DNA from: Edwardsiella tarda ATCC 15947 = NBRC 105688
GTDB lineage: Bacteria > Pseudomonadota > Gammaproteobacteria > Enterobacterales > Enterobacteriaceae
NCBI RefSeq assembly: GCF_003113495.2
Contig: NZ_CP084506.1
Location: 124,001-188,000, forward strand
Length of the DNA: 64,000 nt
Direction of reading: 5' to 3'
Both the position numbers and the translations under genes were made by a program. Below are positions 27,813 to 37,467 of the stretch, piece after piece; the first letter of the stretch is position 1, and each line of letters starts with the position of its first letter. The notes under the pieces are model-generated. The model ran no database searches. It was given only the letters and a program-made list of their open reading frames with translations, and was not told the DNA's origin.

Positions 27813-28475
27813 ATGACACAAGGTCATCCTGGTGTCGACAGGGATAACAAGATGGATTCACTATCTGCGTGTTTATCAGAGTCATTCATGGTGAATACCG
27901 ATCGCGCGGCGATCCGTGTTCTTTCTGATGATCAGATGTTTATTTCTGGCGTCTGTGCATTGCTGGCACGCGTGGCGCCGTGTGGACAGGGAGCGATATT
28001 GGACGATACACGAGAACAGATGTTGTTTATCGACCTGAATCATCTCACCCATTCACTGTTTCATCTCGTTCGTGCCTTGGCTCACCTTCCCTCCTCTTAT
28101 CGCGTGGTGTTCTGGACGGCGCAACAACCGGCACATACTCTTAATTTCCTTCGATTAATCGAGAACGCCAGTTTTATTCATAAGAAGGCTTCGTTATTGG
28201 ATATCGAGCACGCTATGCGTGAAATCCTCTGCGGGCAGCGTTTTATTACCCCGCAAGTTAAACATACCTTTATGTCGTCGAATGGGCCGGGACGGGTGAG
28301 CGAAGAGACCTTTACCATCCTGGACAATATGATGAGTGGTGTACGGGTCAAGTGTATCGCCGCGAAGCTGCACACCGCCGATAAGTCGGTATACAGCAAG
28401 ATCCGGCAGTTTCGCGAAAAGCTGTCGTTGCTGCGTAAGAGCGACTTCCTGAGTTTTATTCACGATATTTCATAA
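27813..28475 (+). CDS. LuxR/FixJ-type transcriptional regulator
   Basis: A 220-residue protein with a C-terminal LuxR-type helix-turn-helix (about residues 160-215: VSEETFTILDNMMSG, then IAAKLHTADKSVYSKI). The N-terminal half looks like a receiver fold (VLSDDQMFISGVCALL, then MLFIDLNHL). It keeps acidic residues at the front but does not show a clear phospho-acceptor site, as in RcsA/BglJ/GadE-type partners. It is AT-rich relative to the backbone. Two starts are possible: 27813 (GGACGG upstream) and 27852 (AGGGA upstream, MDSLSACL). I do not recognise an orthologue; it may need a partner such as RcsB, which is inference. Confidence 0.75.
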   Translation: MTQGHPGVDRDNKMDSLSACLSESFMVNTDRAAIRVLSDDQMFISGVCALLARVAPCGQGAILDDTREQMLFIDLNHLTHSLFHLVRALAHLPSSYRVVFWTAQQPAHTLNFLRLIENASFIHKKASLLDIEHAMREILCGQRFITPQVKHTFMSSNGPGRVSEETFTILDNMMSGVRVKCIAAKLHTADKSVYSKIRQFREKLSLLRKSDFLSFIHDIS

Positions 28476-28508
28476 GCGAAGAGCCTGCGGCGCAGGCTCT
28501 TTATCGCT
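28474..28508. terminator. Terminator between the LuxR-type regulator and ddlA
   Basis: Stem AGAGCCTGC / GCAGGCTCT with a 3-nt loop, followed by TTTAT. An outer AGCGA/TCGCT pairing extends it. It sits between convergent genes. Confidence 0.75.
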
Positions 28509-28530
28509 CAGATGAGAGAGGATGGCGGGC

Positions 28531-29637
28531 TTAGCGTTTGTCTTCGCTCTGACATAGCTGGCTGTCTCGATGCTGACGTGCTAATGCGAACTCAATCAGG
28601 CGGGTGATCAGCGTCGGGTAGTCGATGCCACAAGCCTGCCACAGCTTGGGATACATGCTGATATTGGTAAAGCCAGGCAGCGTGTTGATTTCATTAATGA
28701 TAACCTCACCTTCCTCTGTCAGGAAGACATCGACACGGGCCAGGCCGCGGCATTCGAGCGCCTGAAACGCCTGCAGGGCTATCTGACGCACACGCTCGCT
28801 GCTCTCTGGCGTCATCTGTGCCGGTACGACAACCTGCGCACCCTGAGCGCTGATGTATTTGCTATCGTAGCTATAGAAGTCGCTGTGTAGAATGATCTCG
28901 CCACAGACACTGGCCTGCGCGGCTTCATTACCGAGGATAGCGCACTCGATTTCACGGCCAACGACGCCGAGCTCGATGATCACCTTATGGTCAAAGCGTA
29001 ATGCTTCGGCGATAGCGCGGGCATACTCTTCGGCGTTACGTACCTTACTTACCCCGACCGAGGAGCCCTGATTGGCCGGCTTGACGAACAGCGTCGAACC
29101 TAGCTGACGGCTCAGTGTCTCGTAGTCATAGTCTGCCTGGGTGTCACGGGTGAGAGTCACGAACGGAGTGACGGGTAACCCGGCATCGCGCAGCAGACGC
29201 TTACAGATGTCTTTATCCATGCAGGCGGCGGAGCCGATGATATCGGAACCGACAAAGGGCAAGTTCAGTATTTTCAACATGCCTTGCAGGCAGCCATCCT
29301 CGCCCTGTGTGCCGTGCACGATAGGGAAGATGACATCCAGCGAAGGCAAGCTCTCACCCGTCACGGTGTCGATCAATTGCCCACTGTGGGCACCAGGCAA
29401 TACGGCCAGCCGATGCGCGCTCGCGTGATTCAAGGCGATATGTTGTGGATCATCTTCATGGCTCAGATAGCCGTGCTCCGGACAACGATACCAGTAGCCT
29501 TGTTTGTCGATCCCGATCAGCATCACGTCAAAACGTGTGTGATCGATCGCGGCGACGATGTTTTTTGCCGATTGAAGAGAAACTTCGTGTTCGCAGGATT
29601 TACCGCCGAACACGATGCCAACGCGAATTTTTGCCAT
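28531..29637 (-). CDS. ddlA: DdlA, D-alanine--D-alanine ligase
   Basis: Cytosolic ATP-grasp ligase making D-Ala-D-Ala for peptidoglycan (368 residues; E. coli DdlA 364). The N-terminal VGIVFGGKSCEHEVSLQSA, the ATP-binding loop PANQGSSVGVSK, and the metal and substrate motifs RVDVFLTEEGEVIINEINTLPGFTNISMYP (ends RVDVF and SMYP) are present. It is clearly closer to DdlA than DdlB. The start is MAKIRVGIVFGG; an upstream in-frame ATG would add 41 unlikely residues. It is a single gene, facing away from the lipoprotein gene downstream in the window. Confidence 0.96.
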   Translation of the reverse strand: MAKIRVGIVFGGKSCEHEVSLQSAKNIVAAIDHTRFDVMLIGIDKQGYWYRCPEHGYLSHEDDPQHIALNHASAHRLAVLPGAHSGQLIDTVTGESLPSLDVIFPIVHGTQGEDGCLQGMLKILNLPFVGSDIIGSAACMDKDICKRLLRDAGLPVTPFVTLTRDTQADYDYETLSRQLGSTLFVKPANQGSSVGVSKVRNAEEYARAIAEALRFDHKVIIELGVVGREIECAILGNEAAQASVCGEIILHSDFYSYDSKYISAQGAQVVVPAQMTPESSERVRQIALQAFQALECRGLARVDVFLTEEGEVIINEINTLPGFTNISMYPKLWQACGIDYPTLITRLIEFALARQHRDSQLCQSEDKR

Positions 29638-29877
29638 GACCCAATCCGAATAACTCACCAAAAATAAAAGAGGTTTTACCATATCGCTGAACCGGGTAAA
29701 CGCCAACCTTTTGTCGCGTTTATCCGACAAAATAGCCGTTTTCTGATCTGTCGGAGCCACGCACTGTTCGGGTGCTGACCCGAGCGATCCGGCCTCTATT
29801 GCGTTGTAGTTAAGGTGCTAGGGGTTATCTTGTCCGATTAGGGCGTTATCACGGGCAGTGTCGAATAAGGGGAAGAT

Positions 29878-30264
29878 ATGCGAGGCATGAGCGGGGCAAG
29901 GAGTGGGGTGTTGCTGAGTGTCGTCCTACTGTTAGGTTGTCGCGACGTGGTGCCAGAGCAACATTTTCGTGGTGCCTACACCGAGGGCTTCGAGGTGAGC
30001 GAGTTCATTCCCTGTGGCGGGGGACGTGATGCGTGGCTTTATGATGAAGAGGGGCAACTGCGAGCCGCCGAGAGCCTGATTGCGCATCAACGTAGCCAAC
30101 GTGTTCGCGCCTATCCACGCGTCTATGTCGATTTCTATGGGGTTGATGAGGGAAAAGGTCTGGAGGGATTTCCAGCCGATTATGATCGGGTGATCCGTGT
30201 GACGCGGCTAAACCTGACACAGGAGTCGTTACCGAGTGAGTGTGTGATTCCTCCTGACTCGTGA
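29878..30264 (+). CDS. Putative small lipoprotein
   Basis: A 128-residue protein with a lipoprotein signal: a basic N-terminus, a hydrophobic stretch and lipobox LLLGC with the Cys near residue 21, followed by RD. The mature part has a conserved-looking FRGAYTEGFEVSEFIPCGGG segment and RVYVDFYG, suggesting a small beta-rich domain. After the lipobox Cys there is a second and a third Cys (IPCGGG and SECVIP) that could form a disulfide. I do not recognise the function. The residue after the lipid Cys is Arg, not Asp, so outer-membrane sorting is possible. It stands alone between ddlA and a chemoreceptor. Confidence 0.7.
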   Translation: MRGMSGARSGVLLSVVLLLGCRDVVPEQHFRGAYTEGFEVSEFIPCGGGRDAWLYDEEGQLRAAESLIAHQRSQRVRAYPRVYVDFYGVDEGKGLEGFPADYDRVIRVTRLNLTQESLPSECVIPPDS

Positions 30265-30473
30265 TGTGGTTATTTGACGTCTTTAATCACAAAATGGTGT
30301 TAATGGATAAAAATAAACATATTAAATATAACTTGTTGTTTTTATTTGTTATTTATTAAAAGTCCCACATGTAAAAAATGATTTCATTATTATTTATCTT
30401 TATTTTTTACCGCAAACAGACACCTGTTGAATAAAAAAATAAGCTAATAAGTCTTTTTTTGTGATGACTGTCG

Positions 30474-30500
30474 TGAATTTATCCTACGTCATGCCGATAC
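30474..30500 (+). promoter_or_regulatory. Sigma-28 (FliA) promoter for the chemoreceptor gene
   Basis: TGAATTTA-N11-GCCGATAC, against the enterobacterial FliA consensus TAAAGTTT-N11-GCCGATAA: seven of eight -10 positions match and the spacing is exact. It lies 45 bp upstream of the chemoreceptor ATG. Confidence 0.75.
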
Positions 30501-30544
30501 CCCTTGGGTAGCTCTACACGATCAAAGGGATTCAGGATATTGGC

Positions 30545-32116
30545 ATGATTAAAAATATTAGAGTGATCACAGGACTCATCGTTTTACTGGCGGTCTTCAC
30601 CCTATTACAGGGGGTGTCGGGGGGATTGTTTTATTCCGCCATCACGCAAGATCGCGACAATTTTTCTCAGTCGCGAGCGCTGAGCGACCAACAGGAACAG
30701 CTGGCCGATGGCTGGCAGACGTTGGTGATGACACGAGTGACCATCAATCGCGTCGCGATCCGTTACCTAAAGCAGCAAAACGGAGGGGTGAGGCAGGCCG
30801 AGATCGGCCCATTGCTGGATGCCGCTAACGCGTCGTTAGATAAGGCGGCGCACTATTTCGAGAATTATCGTGCCGCTCCGCGTTTGCCGGGGCAGGATGA
30901 GGCGCTGGCGAGCACCGTCGAGCAGCGTTTCCAGACACTCTATACCCTGTTGCGTGACTCCTCACGCTATCTCCGTGCCGGTGACTATCCCGCCTATGGC
31001 AATCTCGAGACACAGGCGGCGCAGGATGCACTGGCTGAGAGCTATGCGCAGTGGCGTGAGCAAAACCGTGCGTTGTTGCAGCGAGGGATCGATGAAAACC
31101 AGCGTAGTTTCGAGCGCATGTGTTGGATGCTGGCGGCCATCGCGTTGGCCGTGCTGGCGTTGATCAGTACTGCGGCGTTGGCGGCTCGCGGTATTCTGCT
31201 CCAGCCGTTGGCTCAACTGCACGCGCATCTGCGCCGTCTGAGTGCGGGGGATCTCTCTGTACGCCTAGAGGGAGGACGCAATGAGTTGGGGCAGTTGGCA
31301 CACAGCGTCAATAGCATGCAGCAAGCGTTGATCGCCATCGTCAGCCAGGTCCGTGGGGGGGTCGATGCCTTACTCCTGGGGAGTGGTGAGATCACCACGG
31401 GTAACGCCGATCTATCCACGCGAACCGAACAGCAGGCGGCTTCATTGGAAGAGACCGCGGCCAGCATGGAGCAATTGACGGCCACGGTACGCCAGAATGC
31501 GGATAATGCGCGCCAGGCTAGCCAGTTGGCGAATAGTGCCTCGGAGACGGCTAACCAAGGCGGTAGTGAGGTTTCACGGGTGGTGGCGACGATGCACGAC
31601 ATCGCCGGAAGCTCGCGCCAGATCGCCAATATTACGGCGGTTATCGACTCGATCTCTTTCCAGACCAATATCTTGGCGTTAAACGCCGCCGTCGAAGCGG
31701 CACGGGCCGGAGAGCAAGGGCGTGGCTTCGCGGTGGTGGCTGGTGAGGTGCGTAACCTCGCGCAACGCAGCGCCCAAGCGGCCCGCGAGATCCGGACGTT
31801 GATCGAGGATTCGGTGCGGCGCATCGATGCCGGCTCACATCAGGTCGTCCAGGCTGGCGAGACCATGCAGTCGGTCGTCGAGGCGGCGCAGCGTGTGAAC
31901 GGTATTATGACCGAGATTGCGGCGGCCTCCGATGAACAGAGCCTTGGGATTTCCCAGGTGAGCCAGGCGGTGAGCGAGATGGAGCAGGTCACGCAACAGA
32001 ACGCGGCGTTAGTTCAGCAGTCTGCCACGACGGCCGCCTCACTTGAGGAGCAGGCGGCGGGGTTGGCGCAGGCTGTCGCGGTGTTCACGCTGCCCGCGCG
32101 CGATAAGTCGGCTTGA
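30545..32116 (+). CDS. Methyl-accepting chemotaxis protein (Tsr/Tar type)
   Basis: A 523-residue membrane chemoreceptor. Membrane helix 1 is at about 9-30, a periplasmic four-helix Tar-type sensor at 31-190, helix 2 at about 192-214 and HAMP at about 215-268. The cytoplasmic methylation and signalling coiled coil has its conserved hairpin tip ([20 protein letters not shown], about 384-403). Methylation-site-like [16 protein letters not shown] is near 296-311. The C-terminus ends PARDKSA with no NWETF pentapeptide, so it is probably a low-abundance receptor that depends on others for adaptation. The periplasmic ligand is unknown. A sigma-28 promoter precedes it. Confidence 0.93.
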   Translation: MIKNIRVITGLIVLLAVFTLLQGVSGGLFYSAITQDRDNFSQSRALSDQQEQLADGWQTLVMTRVTINRVAIRYLKQQNGGVRQAEIGPLLDAANASLDKAAHYFENYRAAPRLPGQDEALASTVEQRFQTLYTLLRDSSRYLRAGDYPAYGNLETQAAQDALAESYAQWREQNRALLQRGIDENQRSFERMCWMLAAIALAVLALISTAALAARGILLQPLAQLHAHLRRLSAGDLSVRLEGGRNELGQLAHSVNSMQQALIAIVSQVRGGVDALLLGSGEITTGNADLSTRTEQQAASLEETAASMEQLTATVRQNADNARQASQLANSASETANQGGSEVSRVVATMHDIAGSSRQIANITAVIDSISFQTNILALNAAVEAARAGEQGRGFAVVAGEVRNLAQRSAQAAREIRTLIEDSVRRIDAGSHQVVQAGETMQSVVEAAQRVNGIMTEIAAASDEQSLGISQVSQAVSEMEQVTQQNAALVQQSATTAASLEEQAAGLAQAVAVFTLPARDKSA

Positions 32117-32123
32117 TGCTAAT

Positions 32124-32153
32124 ACGCCCTGCCGCCGGTGGCGGACAGGGCGT
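32124..32153. terminator. Hairpin between the chemoreceptor and gor
   Basis: ACGCCCTG plus CCGCC pairing with GGCGG plus CAGGGCGT around a short loop, with one unpaired base. It is very stable, sits between convergent genes, and lacks a long U tract. Confidence 0.65.
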
Positions 32154-32201
32154 TAACATCGCGCTCTCTTTCGGGGACGCGTGCGCATCGGGTGCTCCCG
32201 C

Positions 32202-33554
32202 TTAGCGCATGGTTACGAACTCTTCCGCCGCCGTTGGATGGATGGCGACCGTATTGTCGAAGTCGCGCTTGGTGGCACCCATCTTCAGCGCGACGGCGAA
32301 GCCCTGCAACATCTCATCCATGCCGAAGCCGATGCCGTGGATGCCGACGATCTTCTCTTCCGCACCCTGGCAGACCAGTTTCATCCGGCACGGCTGGCGA
32401 TGCTGGGTGACGGCGGTATACATGGCGGTGAAGGAGGAGGTGTATACCTTGACCTGATCAGCGCCAAACTGCGCACGTGCCTGCTCTTCGGTGAGGCCGA
32501 CGGTGCCGATCGGGGGATGGCTGAAGACCACTGTCGGGATGTTGCTGTAGTCCAGATGCTCCTGCGGTTTGTTGTTAAACAGGCGCTCGGAGAGACGCCG
32601 CCCGGCGGCGACGGCGACCGGCGTCAGTTCGACGGCACCGGTGTTATCGCCGACGGCATAGATGCCGGGGACATTGGTATTCTGGAAGGTATCGACCGGG
32701 ATATAACCGCGCGCATCGCATGCCACGCCCGCGGCCGCTAGATTCAGTCGATCGGTATTCGGTTCCCGGCCGACGGCCCAGATCAGGCAGTCGACGGTCT
32801 GACTATGGCCATTCTCTAGGGTCAGGGTCAGGCTACCGTCGGCATTCTTCACCACGGACTGTGGCACGCTGTGAGTATGCAGTTGCGGCCCTTCGTTGTT
32901 CATCACCTCCACCAAGGTGTCGACGATCATGCTGTCGAAGCTACGTAGCGGGGCGTGTTTACGCACGAACAGATGTGTCTCGCTACCTAGGGCATTGAGT
33001 ACCCCGGCGATCTCGACTGCGATATAACCCGCGCCGACGATGGCGACGCGTTGCGGTAGGGCTTCGAGGGCGAAGAAACCGTCCGAATCGATGCCATACT
33101 CCGCCCCGGGGATCGCTGGACGCAGAGGACGCCCACCGGTGGCAATGAGGATATGATCGGCGCTAATGCGCTCACCGTTGACCTCGACCGTGTGCGCATC
33201 AATGAAGGTGGCGAATCCCTGGATAACATCGACCTTATTATTGTTCAACCCGCGCTGATAGGACTGGTGAATACGATCGATATAGGCGCTGCGGCTGTCG
33301 ATCAGGCGCTGCCAGTCGAAGCGGTTCAGCGTGGCCTCCAAGCCGTAGTCCGGACCGTACAACTTAATGGCCTCGGCAATCTGCGCGGCATGCCACATTA
33401 CTTTCTTCGGCACACAGCCCACATTGACACAGGTTCCGCCGAGGGCCTTAGCCTCGATCAGTGCACACTTGCGGCCATACATCGCTGCCCGATTGATGGA
33501 GGCGATGCCGCCGCTGCCGCCGCCAATGGCGAGATAGTCATAATGTTTAGTCAT
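32202..33554 (-). CDS. gor: Gor, glutathione reductase
   Basis: NADPH-dependent flavoenzyme that reduces glutathione disulfide in the cytosol (450 residues, exactly the E. coli length). FAD-binding GGGSGGIAS is near residue 11, the redox-active disulfide is Cys42/Cys47 in GGTCVNVGC, the NADPH-binding [11 protein letters not shown] is near 174, and the C-terminal catalytic His lies in AIHPTAAEE. It is followed, in the E. coli order, by rlmJ, then prlC and rsmJ. Confidence 0.98.
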   Translation of the reverse strand: MTKHYDYLAIGGGSGGIASINRAAMYGRKCALIEAKALGGTCVNVGCVPKKVMWHAAQIAEAIKLYGPDYGLEATLNRFDWQRLIDSRSAYIDRIHQSYQRGLNNNKVDVIQGFATFIDAHTVEVNGERISADHILIATGGRPLRPAIPGAEYGIDSDGFFALEALPQRVAIVGAGYIAVEIAGVLNALGSETHLFVRKHAPLRSFDSMIVDTLVEVMNNEGPQLHTHSVPQSVVKNADGSLTLTLENGHSQTVDCLIWAVGREPNTDRLNLAAAGVACDARGYIPVDTFQNTNVPGIYAVGDNTGAVELTPVAVAAGRRLSERLFNNKPQEHLDYSNIPTVVFSHPPIGTVGLTEEQARAQFGADQVKVYTSSFTAMYTAVTQHRQPCRMKLVCQGAEEKIVGIHGIGFGMDEMLQGFAVALKMGATKRDFDNTVAIHPTAAEEFVTMR

Positions 33555-33746
33555 CGGGATGTCCCTGCGTTATCAACGAATCGGATTGCATCCTCGCCAT
33601 GTCTTGCCGCCGAGGGCGGGCGACGAATGGCAAGCTCGTTGAGAAGTGTAACGCCTGGAATGGGCCGACGGCAAAATCTTGCCGCCGGCAAGGCACGAAT
33701 TCCGTACTGAGGGTAGGGGGTTGTCTGGTCGCGCGACGCGCCGCCG

Positions 33747-34589
33747 TTATTCTGGGACGATCCAGTTGACGCTGGTATGGCCGGTTCCCTCGGGTACTAA
33801 CACCTGGTGTAACCAAGGGAGAACGCTGCGCATCTGGCCCTCAAGCTTCCATGGCGGGTTAATGACGATCATGCCGGAGGCGGTCATACCGCGCTGATCG
33901 CTGTCGGGGCGTACCGCTAACTCGATCTGGAGAATACGGCGGATACCGCTCTCCTCCAGGGCATGCACCAGGCGTTTGATGTTCTGGCGCAGTACCACCG
34001 GATACCAGAGCGCGTAGGTACCGGTGGCGAAGCGTTTATACCCCTCCTGGATCCCCTTCACCACATCCTGGTAATCGCTCTTTAGCTCATAGGGTGGATC
34101 GATCAGGATCAGGCCACGTCGTGACGCCGGTGGCAGTTGAGACTTCAGCTGCTGGTAGCCGTTTTCGCGGACCACGCGGGCGCGTTCATCCTTCTGGAAC
34201 TCGGCGCGCAGCAGCGGAAAGTCGCTGGGATGCAGTTCACTCAGATGTAGCCGATCCTGCTCACGTAATAACTGGCGAGCGATCAGCGGTGAGCCGGGGT
34301 AGTAGCGCAGCTGGCCGCTGCGGTTGAAGTGGCGCACCGCCATCATATAGGGCTCTAGCTCTGCGGGCAGATCATCCTGCTGCCACAGGCGGGCGATACC
34401 CTCGAGGTATTCGCCGGTCTTCTCGGCATGCTCTCCACTGAGTAGGTAACGCCCGGCACCCGCATGGGTATCGAGATAGAGAAACGGCTTCTCTTTCTCC
34501 TTGAGTGCCTCGATGATCAGGCTCTGGACGGTGTGCTTGAGTACGTCGGCGTGGTTGCCAGCATGAAAACTGTGACGATAACTTAACAT
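33747..34589 (-). CDS. rlmJ: RlmJ, 23S rRNA m6A2030 methyltransferase
   Basis: SAM-dependent methyltransferase of 280 residues (the same as E. coli) that methylates A2030 of 23S rRNA. The N-terminal MLSYRHSFHAGNHADVLKH is typical, THAGAGRY forms the SAM site, and the catalytic DPPY lies at 164-167 in LILIDPPYEL. It stands alone on the minus strand, divergent from the HIT-family gene. Confidence 0.97.
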   Translation of the reverse strand: MLSYRHSFHAGNHADVLKHTVQSLIIEALKEKEKPFLYLDTHAGAGRYLLSGEHAEKTGEYLEGIARLWQQDDLPAELEPYMMAVRHFNRSGQLRYYPGSPLIARQLLREQDRLHLSELHPSDFPLLRAEFQKDERARVVRENGYQQLKSQLPPASRRGLILIDPPYELKSDYQDVVKGIQEGYKRFATGTYALWYPVVLRQNIKRLVHALEESGIRRILQIELAVRPDSDQRGMTASGMIVINPPWKLEGQMRSVLPWLHQVLVPEGTGHTSVNWIVPE

Positions 34590-34751
34590 AGGGTGATTGC
34601 TTCTGATGAGTCGACGGGTTAAAAAGGAACCAGGCTGACGTAGCCGTTACAGGCCGACGCCGGGGCGGTGTGCTATTGCCGAAAGTATACCCTATTTCCG
34701 CCTGGAGGCGTGATAAACCCAACACGCTGTTGCGACGGGAGGAGTGGGAAG

Positions 34752-35222
34752 ATGAGTTGCATTTTTTGCCAAATCGTACGGGGAGAGGCGCCTTGCCATC
34801 GGATCTGGGAAGATGACGAGCACATGGCTTTTCTGTCTATTTACCCGAATACCGAGGGGTTCAGTGTGGTGATCCCCAAGCGTCATTACCCCAGTTATGC
34901 CTTCGATTTACCCGACGAGGTGTTGGCGCGCTTGACGCTCGCCACCAAGCAGGTGGCGCGCCTGCTCGATCGTGCCTTCGATGACGTAGGGCGTTGTGGG
35001 ATGTTTTTTGAGGGGTTTGGGGTCGATCACGTGCACAGCAAGCTATTCCCGATGCATGGTACGGCCAATATGGCCGAGTGGCGGCCCATCGAGTCGCGCA
35101 GCGCGCGTTTCTTTACGCATTATGAGGGCTATCTCTCGTCACACGATGCGCAGCGGGCCGACGATGAGCGGCTAGCGGCGTTGGCGTGCCATATCCGCCG
35201 TTACGCGTCGTCATCGTCCTAG
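34752..35222 (+). CDS. HIT-family (histidine triad) protein
   Basis: A 156-residue HIT-fold nucleotide hydrolase or transferase. N-terminal CIFCQIVRGEAPCHRIWEDD carries a CxxC pair followed by the usual HIT start, and VVIPKRHYPSYAF is also typical. The triad region reads GVDHVHSKLFPMHG, so the usual His-x-His-x-His is His-Val-His-Ser-Lys; the third position is Lys. I recall relatives with the same HVHxK pattern, so this may be a subfamily trait. The start is MSCIFCQ at 34752 with GGAG/GGGA upstream, not an in-frame ATG 84 nt earlier. Substrate unknown. Confidence 0.87.
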   Translation: MSCIFCQIVRGEAPCHRIWEDDEHMAFLSIYPNTEGFSVVIPKRHYPSYAFDLPDEVLARLTLATKQVARLLDRAFDDVGRCGMFFEGFGVDHVHSKLFPMHGTANMAEWRPIESRSARFFTHYEGYLSSHDAQRADDERLAALACHIRRYASSSS

Positions 35223-35382
35223 CCGGCGCGTCATGATGTGTGTCGGGGCGTTGATCGCGCGACGCATTCAGGGTCCCTGTTATTTACGGCGCGGAGATTG
35301 ATTTTCTGCGTCTGCGTCTCCATCTTAGGCACATTACCCCTTTTTCGATCCGGCGCGTCATGCGGCGGATGACCCGAATTCC

Positions 35383-35402
35383 GGGGCTGCCGTGTCAGCC
35401 CC
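35383..35402. other. Hairpin just upstream of prlC
   Basis: Perfect 7-bp stem GGGGCTG / CAGCCCC with a 6-nt loop, ending 22 bp before the prlC ATG. It could be a terminator for the HIT gene or affect prlC translation; there is no U tract. Confidence 0.45.
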
Positions 35403-35424
35403 GCCGACCATAGGACACATGCAG

Positions 35425-37467
35425 ATGACCAATCCTTTGCTGACCCCCTTTGTTCTCCCGCCCTTTTCTCGCATTACGCCGCAGGATGTGGTGCCGGCGG
35501 TAAGTGCGGCGCTGGCCGACTGCCGTGCCGCGGTGGAGCGCGTCGTGGTACAACCCGGTCCCTTCACCTGGGATAACTTGGTACAACCATTGGCAGAGGT
35601 CGACGATCGCCTGAGCCGGATTTTTTCGCCGGTGAGCCACCTCAATGCGGTGCAGAATAGCCCGGAACTGCGCGCGGCTTATGAGCAGTGTCTGCCGCTG
35701 TTGTCGGAGTATGGGACCTGGGTGGGCCAGCATCAGGGGTTGTATCAAGCCTACCGTCAGCTGAAGGCGGGCGAGGGCTACGCGGCGCTGGATAAGGCGC
35801 AGAAGCGGGCGGTCGATAACGCGCTGCGCGACTTCGAACTGTCCGGCATCGGGCTGCCACCCGCGGCGCAGAAGCGCTACGGCGAAATCGTGATGCGTCT
35901 GTCCGAGCTGGGATCGGCCTTCAGCAATAACGTGCTGGACGCCACCATGGGCTGGAGCAAGCTGATCACGGAGCAGGGCGAGCTGGCCGGTCTACCGGAG
36001 AGTGCCTTGGCGGCGGCGCACGAGTTGGCGGCCGCGCGCGGCCAACAGGGGTGGCTGTTGACGTTGGATATGCCGAGCTACTTGCCGGTCATGACCTATG
36101 CCGACAACCGCGCATTGCGTCATGAGATGTATCAAGCCTTCACGACGCGGGCCTCCGATCAGGGACCGAACGCCGGCCAGTGGGACAACAGTGCGATCAT
36201 GGCGGAGACATTGGCGCTGCGTCACGAACTGGCGCAACTGTTGGGTTTCGCCAGTTATGCCGATAAGTCCTTGGCCACCAAGATGGCGGAGAATCCGCAG
36301 CAGGTATTGAGCTTCCTCAACGATCTCGCCCAGCGCGCTCATGATCAGGGTGCTGCGGAGCTGGAGCAGTTGCGCGCCTTCGCCCAAGAGAACTATGGCG
36401 TCGATGCGTTGGCGCCTTGGGACATCACCTACTACAGCGAGAAGCAGAAACAGCACCTCTACGCCATCAGCGACGAGGAGCTGCGCCCTTACTTCCCCGA
36501 GCCGACGGTACTGAGCGGCCTGTTCGAGGTGGTGCGCCGCATCTACGGCATCACAGCCAAAGAGCGCCACGATGTCGATGTCTGGCACCCGGAGGTCCGT
36601 TTCTTCGAGCTGCATGACCGCGATGGCGAGTTGTGCGGCAGCTTCTACCTGGATCTGTATGCACGCGAGCATAAACGGGGCGGCGCCTGGATGGACGACT
36701 GCGCCGGCCGCATGCGCCGCGCCGACGGTACGTTACAGAAGCCAGTGGCCTACCTGACCTGTAACTTTAACCGCCCACTGGGCGATCAGCCGGCGCTGTT
36801 CACCCATAACGAAGTCACCACGCTGTTCCACGAGTTCGGCCACGGTCTGCACCACATGCTGACGCGTATCGAAACCCCGGGCGTTTCCGGCATCAACGGT
36901 GTGCCGTGGGATGCGGTCGAACTGCCGAGTCAGTTCATGGAGAACTGGTGTTGGGAGCCGGAGGCGCTGGCCTTTATCTCTGGTCACTACCAGAGTGGCG
37001 AGCCGTTGCCGCAGGCGATGTTGGAGCGGATGCTGGCGGCGAAGAACTACCAGTCGGCGCTGTTTATCCTGCGCCAGCTCGAGTTTGGCCTGTTCGACTT
37101 CCGCCTGCATACCGAGTTCGATCCGGCTCAAGGGGCGCAGATCATGGAGACCCTACGTCAGGTGAAGGCACTGGTAGCGGTGGTGCCGTCGCCGGAGTGG
37201 GGGCGTTTCCCGCACGCCTTCAGCCATATTTTCGCTGGCGGTTATGCGGCGGGTTACTATAGCTACCTGTGGGCCGAGTTGCTGTCGGCGGATGCTTTCT
37301 CTCGCTTTGAGGAGGAGGGTATCTTTAACGTCGATACCGGGCGGGCCTTCTTGGATAACATCTTGTCCCAAGGGGGCTCCGACGAGCCGATGACGCTGTT
37401 CAAGGCCTTCCGGGGGCGTGAGCCGCAGATCGACGCCATGCTGCGCCACTACGGGATCAAGGGCTGA
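35425..37467 (+). CDS. prlC: PrlC, oligopeptidase A (M3 metallopeptidase)
   Basis: Cytosolic zinc oligopeptidase that degrades signal peptides and other short peptides (680 residues, the same as E. coli). The zinc site is HEFGH at 469-473 in [13 protein letters not shown], and the conserved C-terminal [16 protein letters not shown] supplies substrate-binding residues. The start is MTNPLLTPF, which aligns with E. coli and has AGGA 9 nt upstream; in-frame ATGs 6 and 33 nt earlier are less likely. Its stop overlaps the rsmJ start by one base (TGATG). Confidence 0.97.
   Translation: MTNPLLTPFVLPPFSRITPQDVVPAVSAALADCRAAVERVVVQPGPFTWDNLVQPLAEVDDRLSRIFSPVSHLNAVQNSPELRAAYEQCLPLLSEYGTWVGQHQGLYQAYRQLKAGEGYAALDKAQKRAVDNALRDFELSGIGLPPAAQKRYGEIVMRLSELGSAFSNNVLDATMGWSKLITEQGELAGLPESALAAAHELAAARGQQGWLLTLDMPSYLPVMTYADNRALRHEMYQAFTTRASDQGPNAGQWDNSAIMAETLALRHELAQLLGFASYADKSLATKMAENPQQVLSFLNDLAQRAHDQGAAELEQLRAFAQENYGVDALAPWDITYYSEKQKQHLYAISDEELRPYFPEPTVLSGLFEVVRRIYGITAKERHDVDVWHPEVRFFELHDRDGELCGSFYLDLYAREHKRGGAWMDDCAGRMRRADGTLQKPVAYLTCNFNRPLGDQPALFTHNEVTTLFHEFGHGLHHMLTRIETPGVSGINGVPWDAVELPSQFMENWCWEPEALAFISGHYQSGEPLPQAMLERMLAAKNYQSALFILRQLEFGLFDFRLHTEFDPAQGAQIMETLRQVKALVAVVPSPEWGRFPHAFSHIFAGGYAAGYYSYLWAELLSADAFSRFEEEGIFNVDTGRAFLDNILSQGGSDEPMTLFKAFRGREPQIDAMLRHYGIKG

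Noticed and set aside
35992..36672. Long minus-strand frame (226 codons) antisense to prlC
   Set aside because: prlC matches E. coli along its whole length; this frame is a GC-driven shadow.
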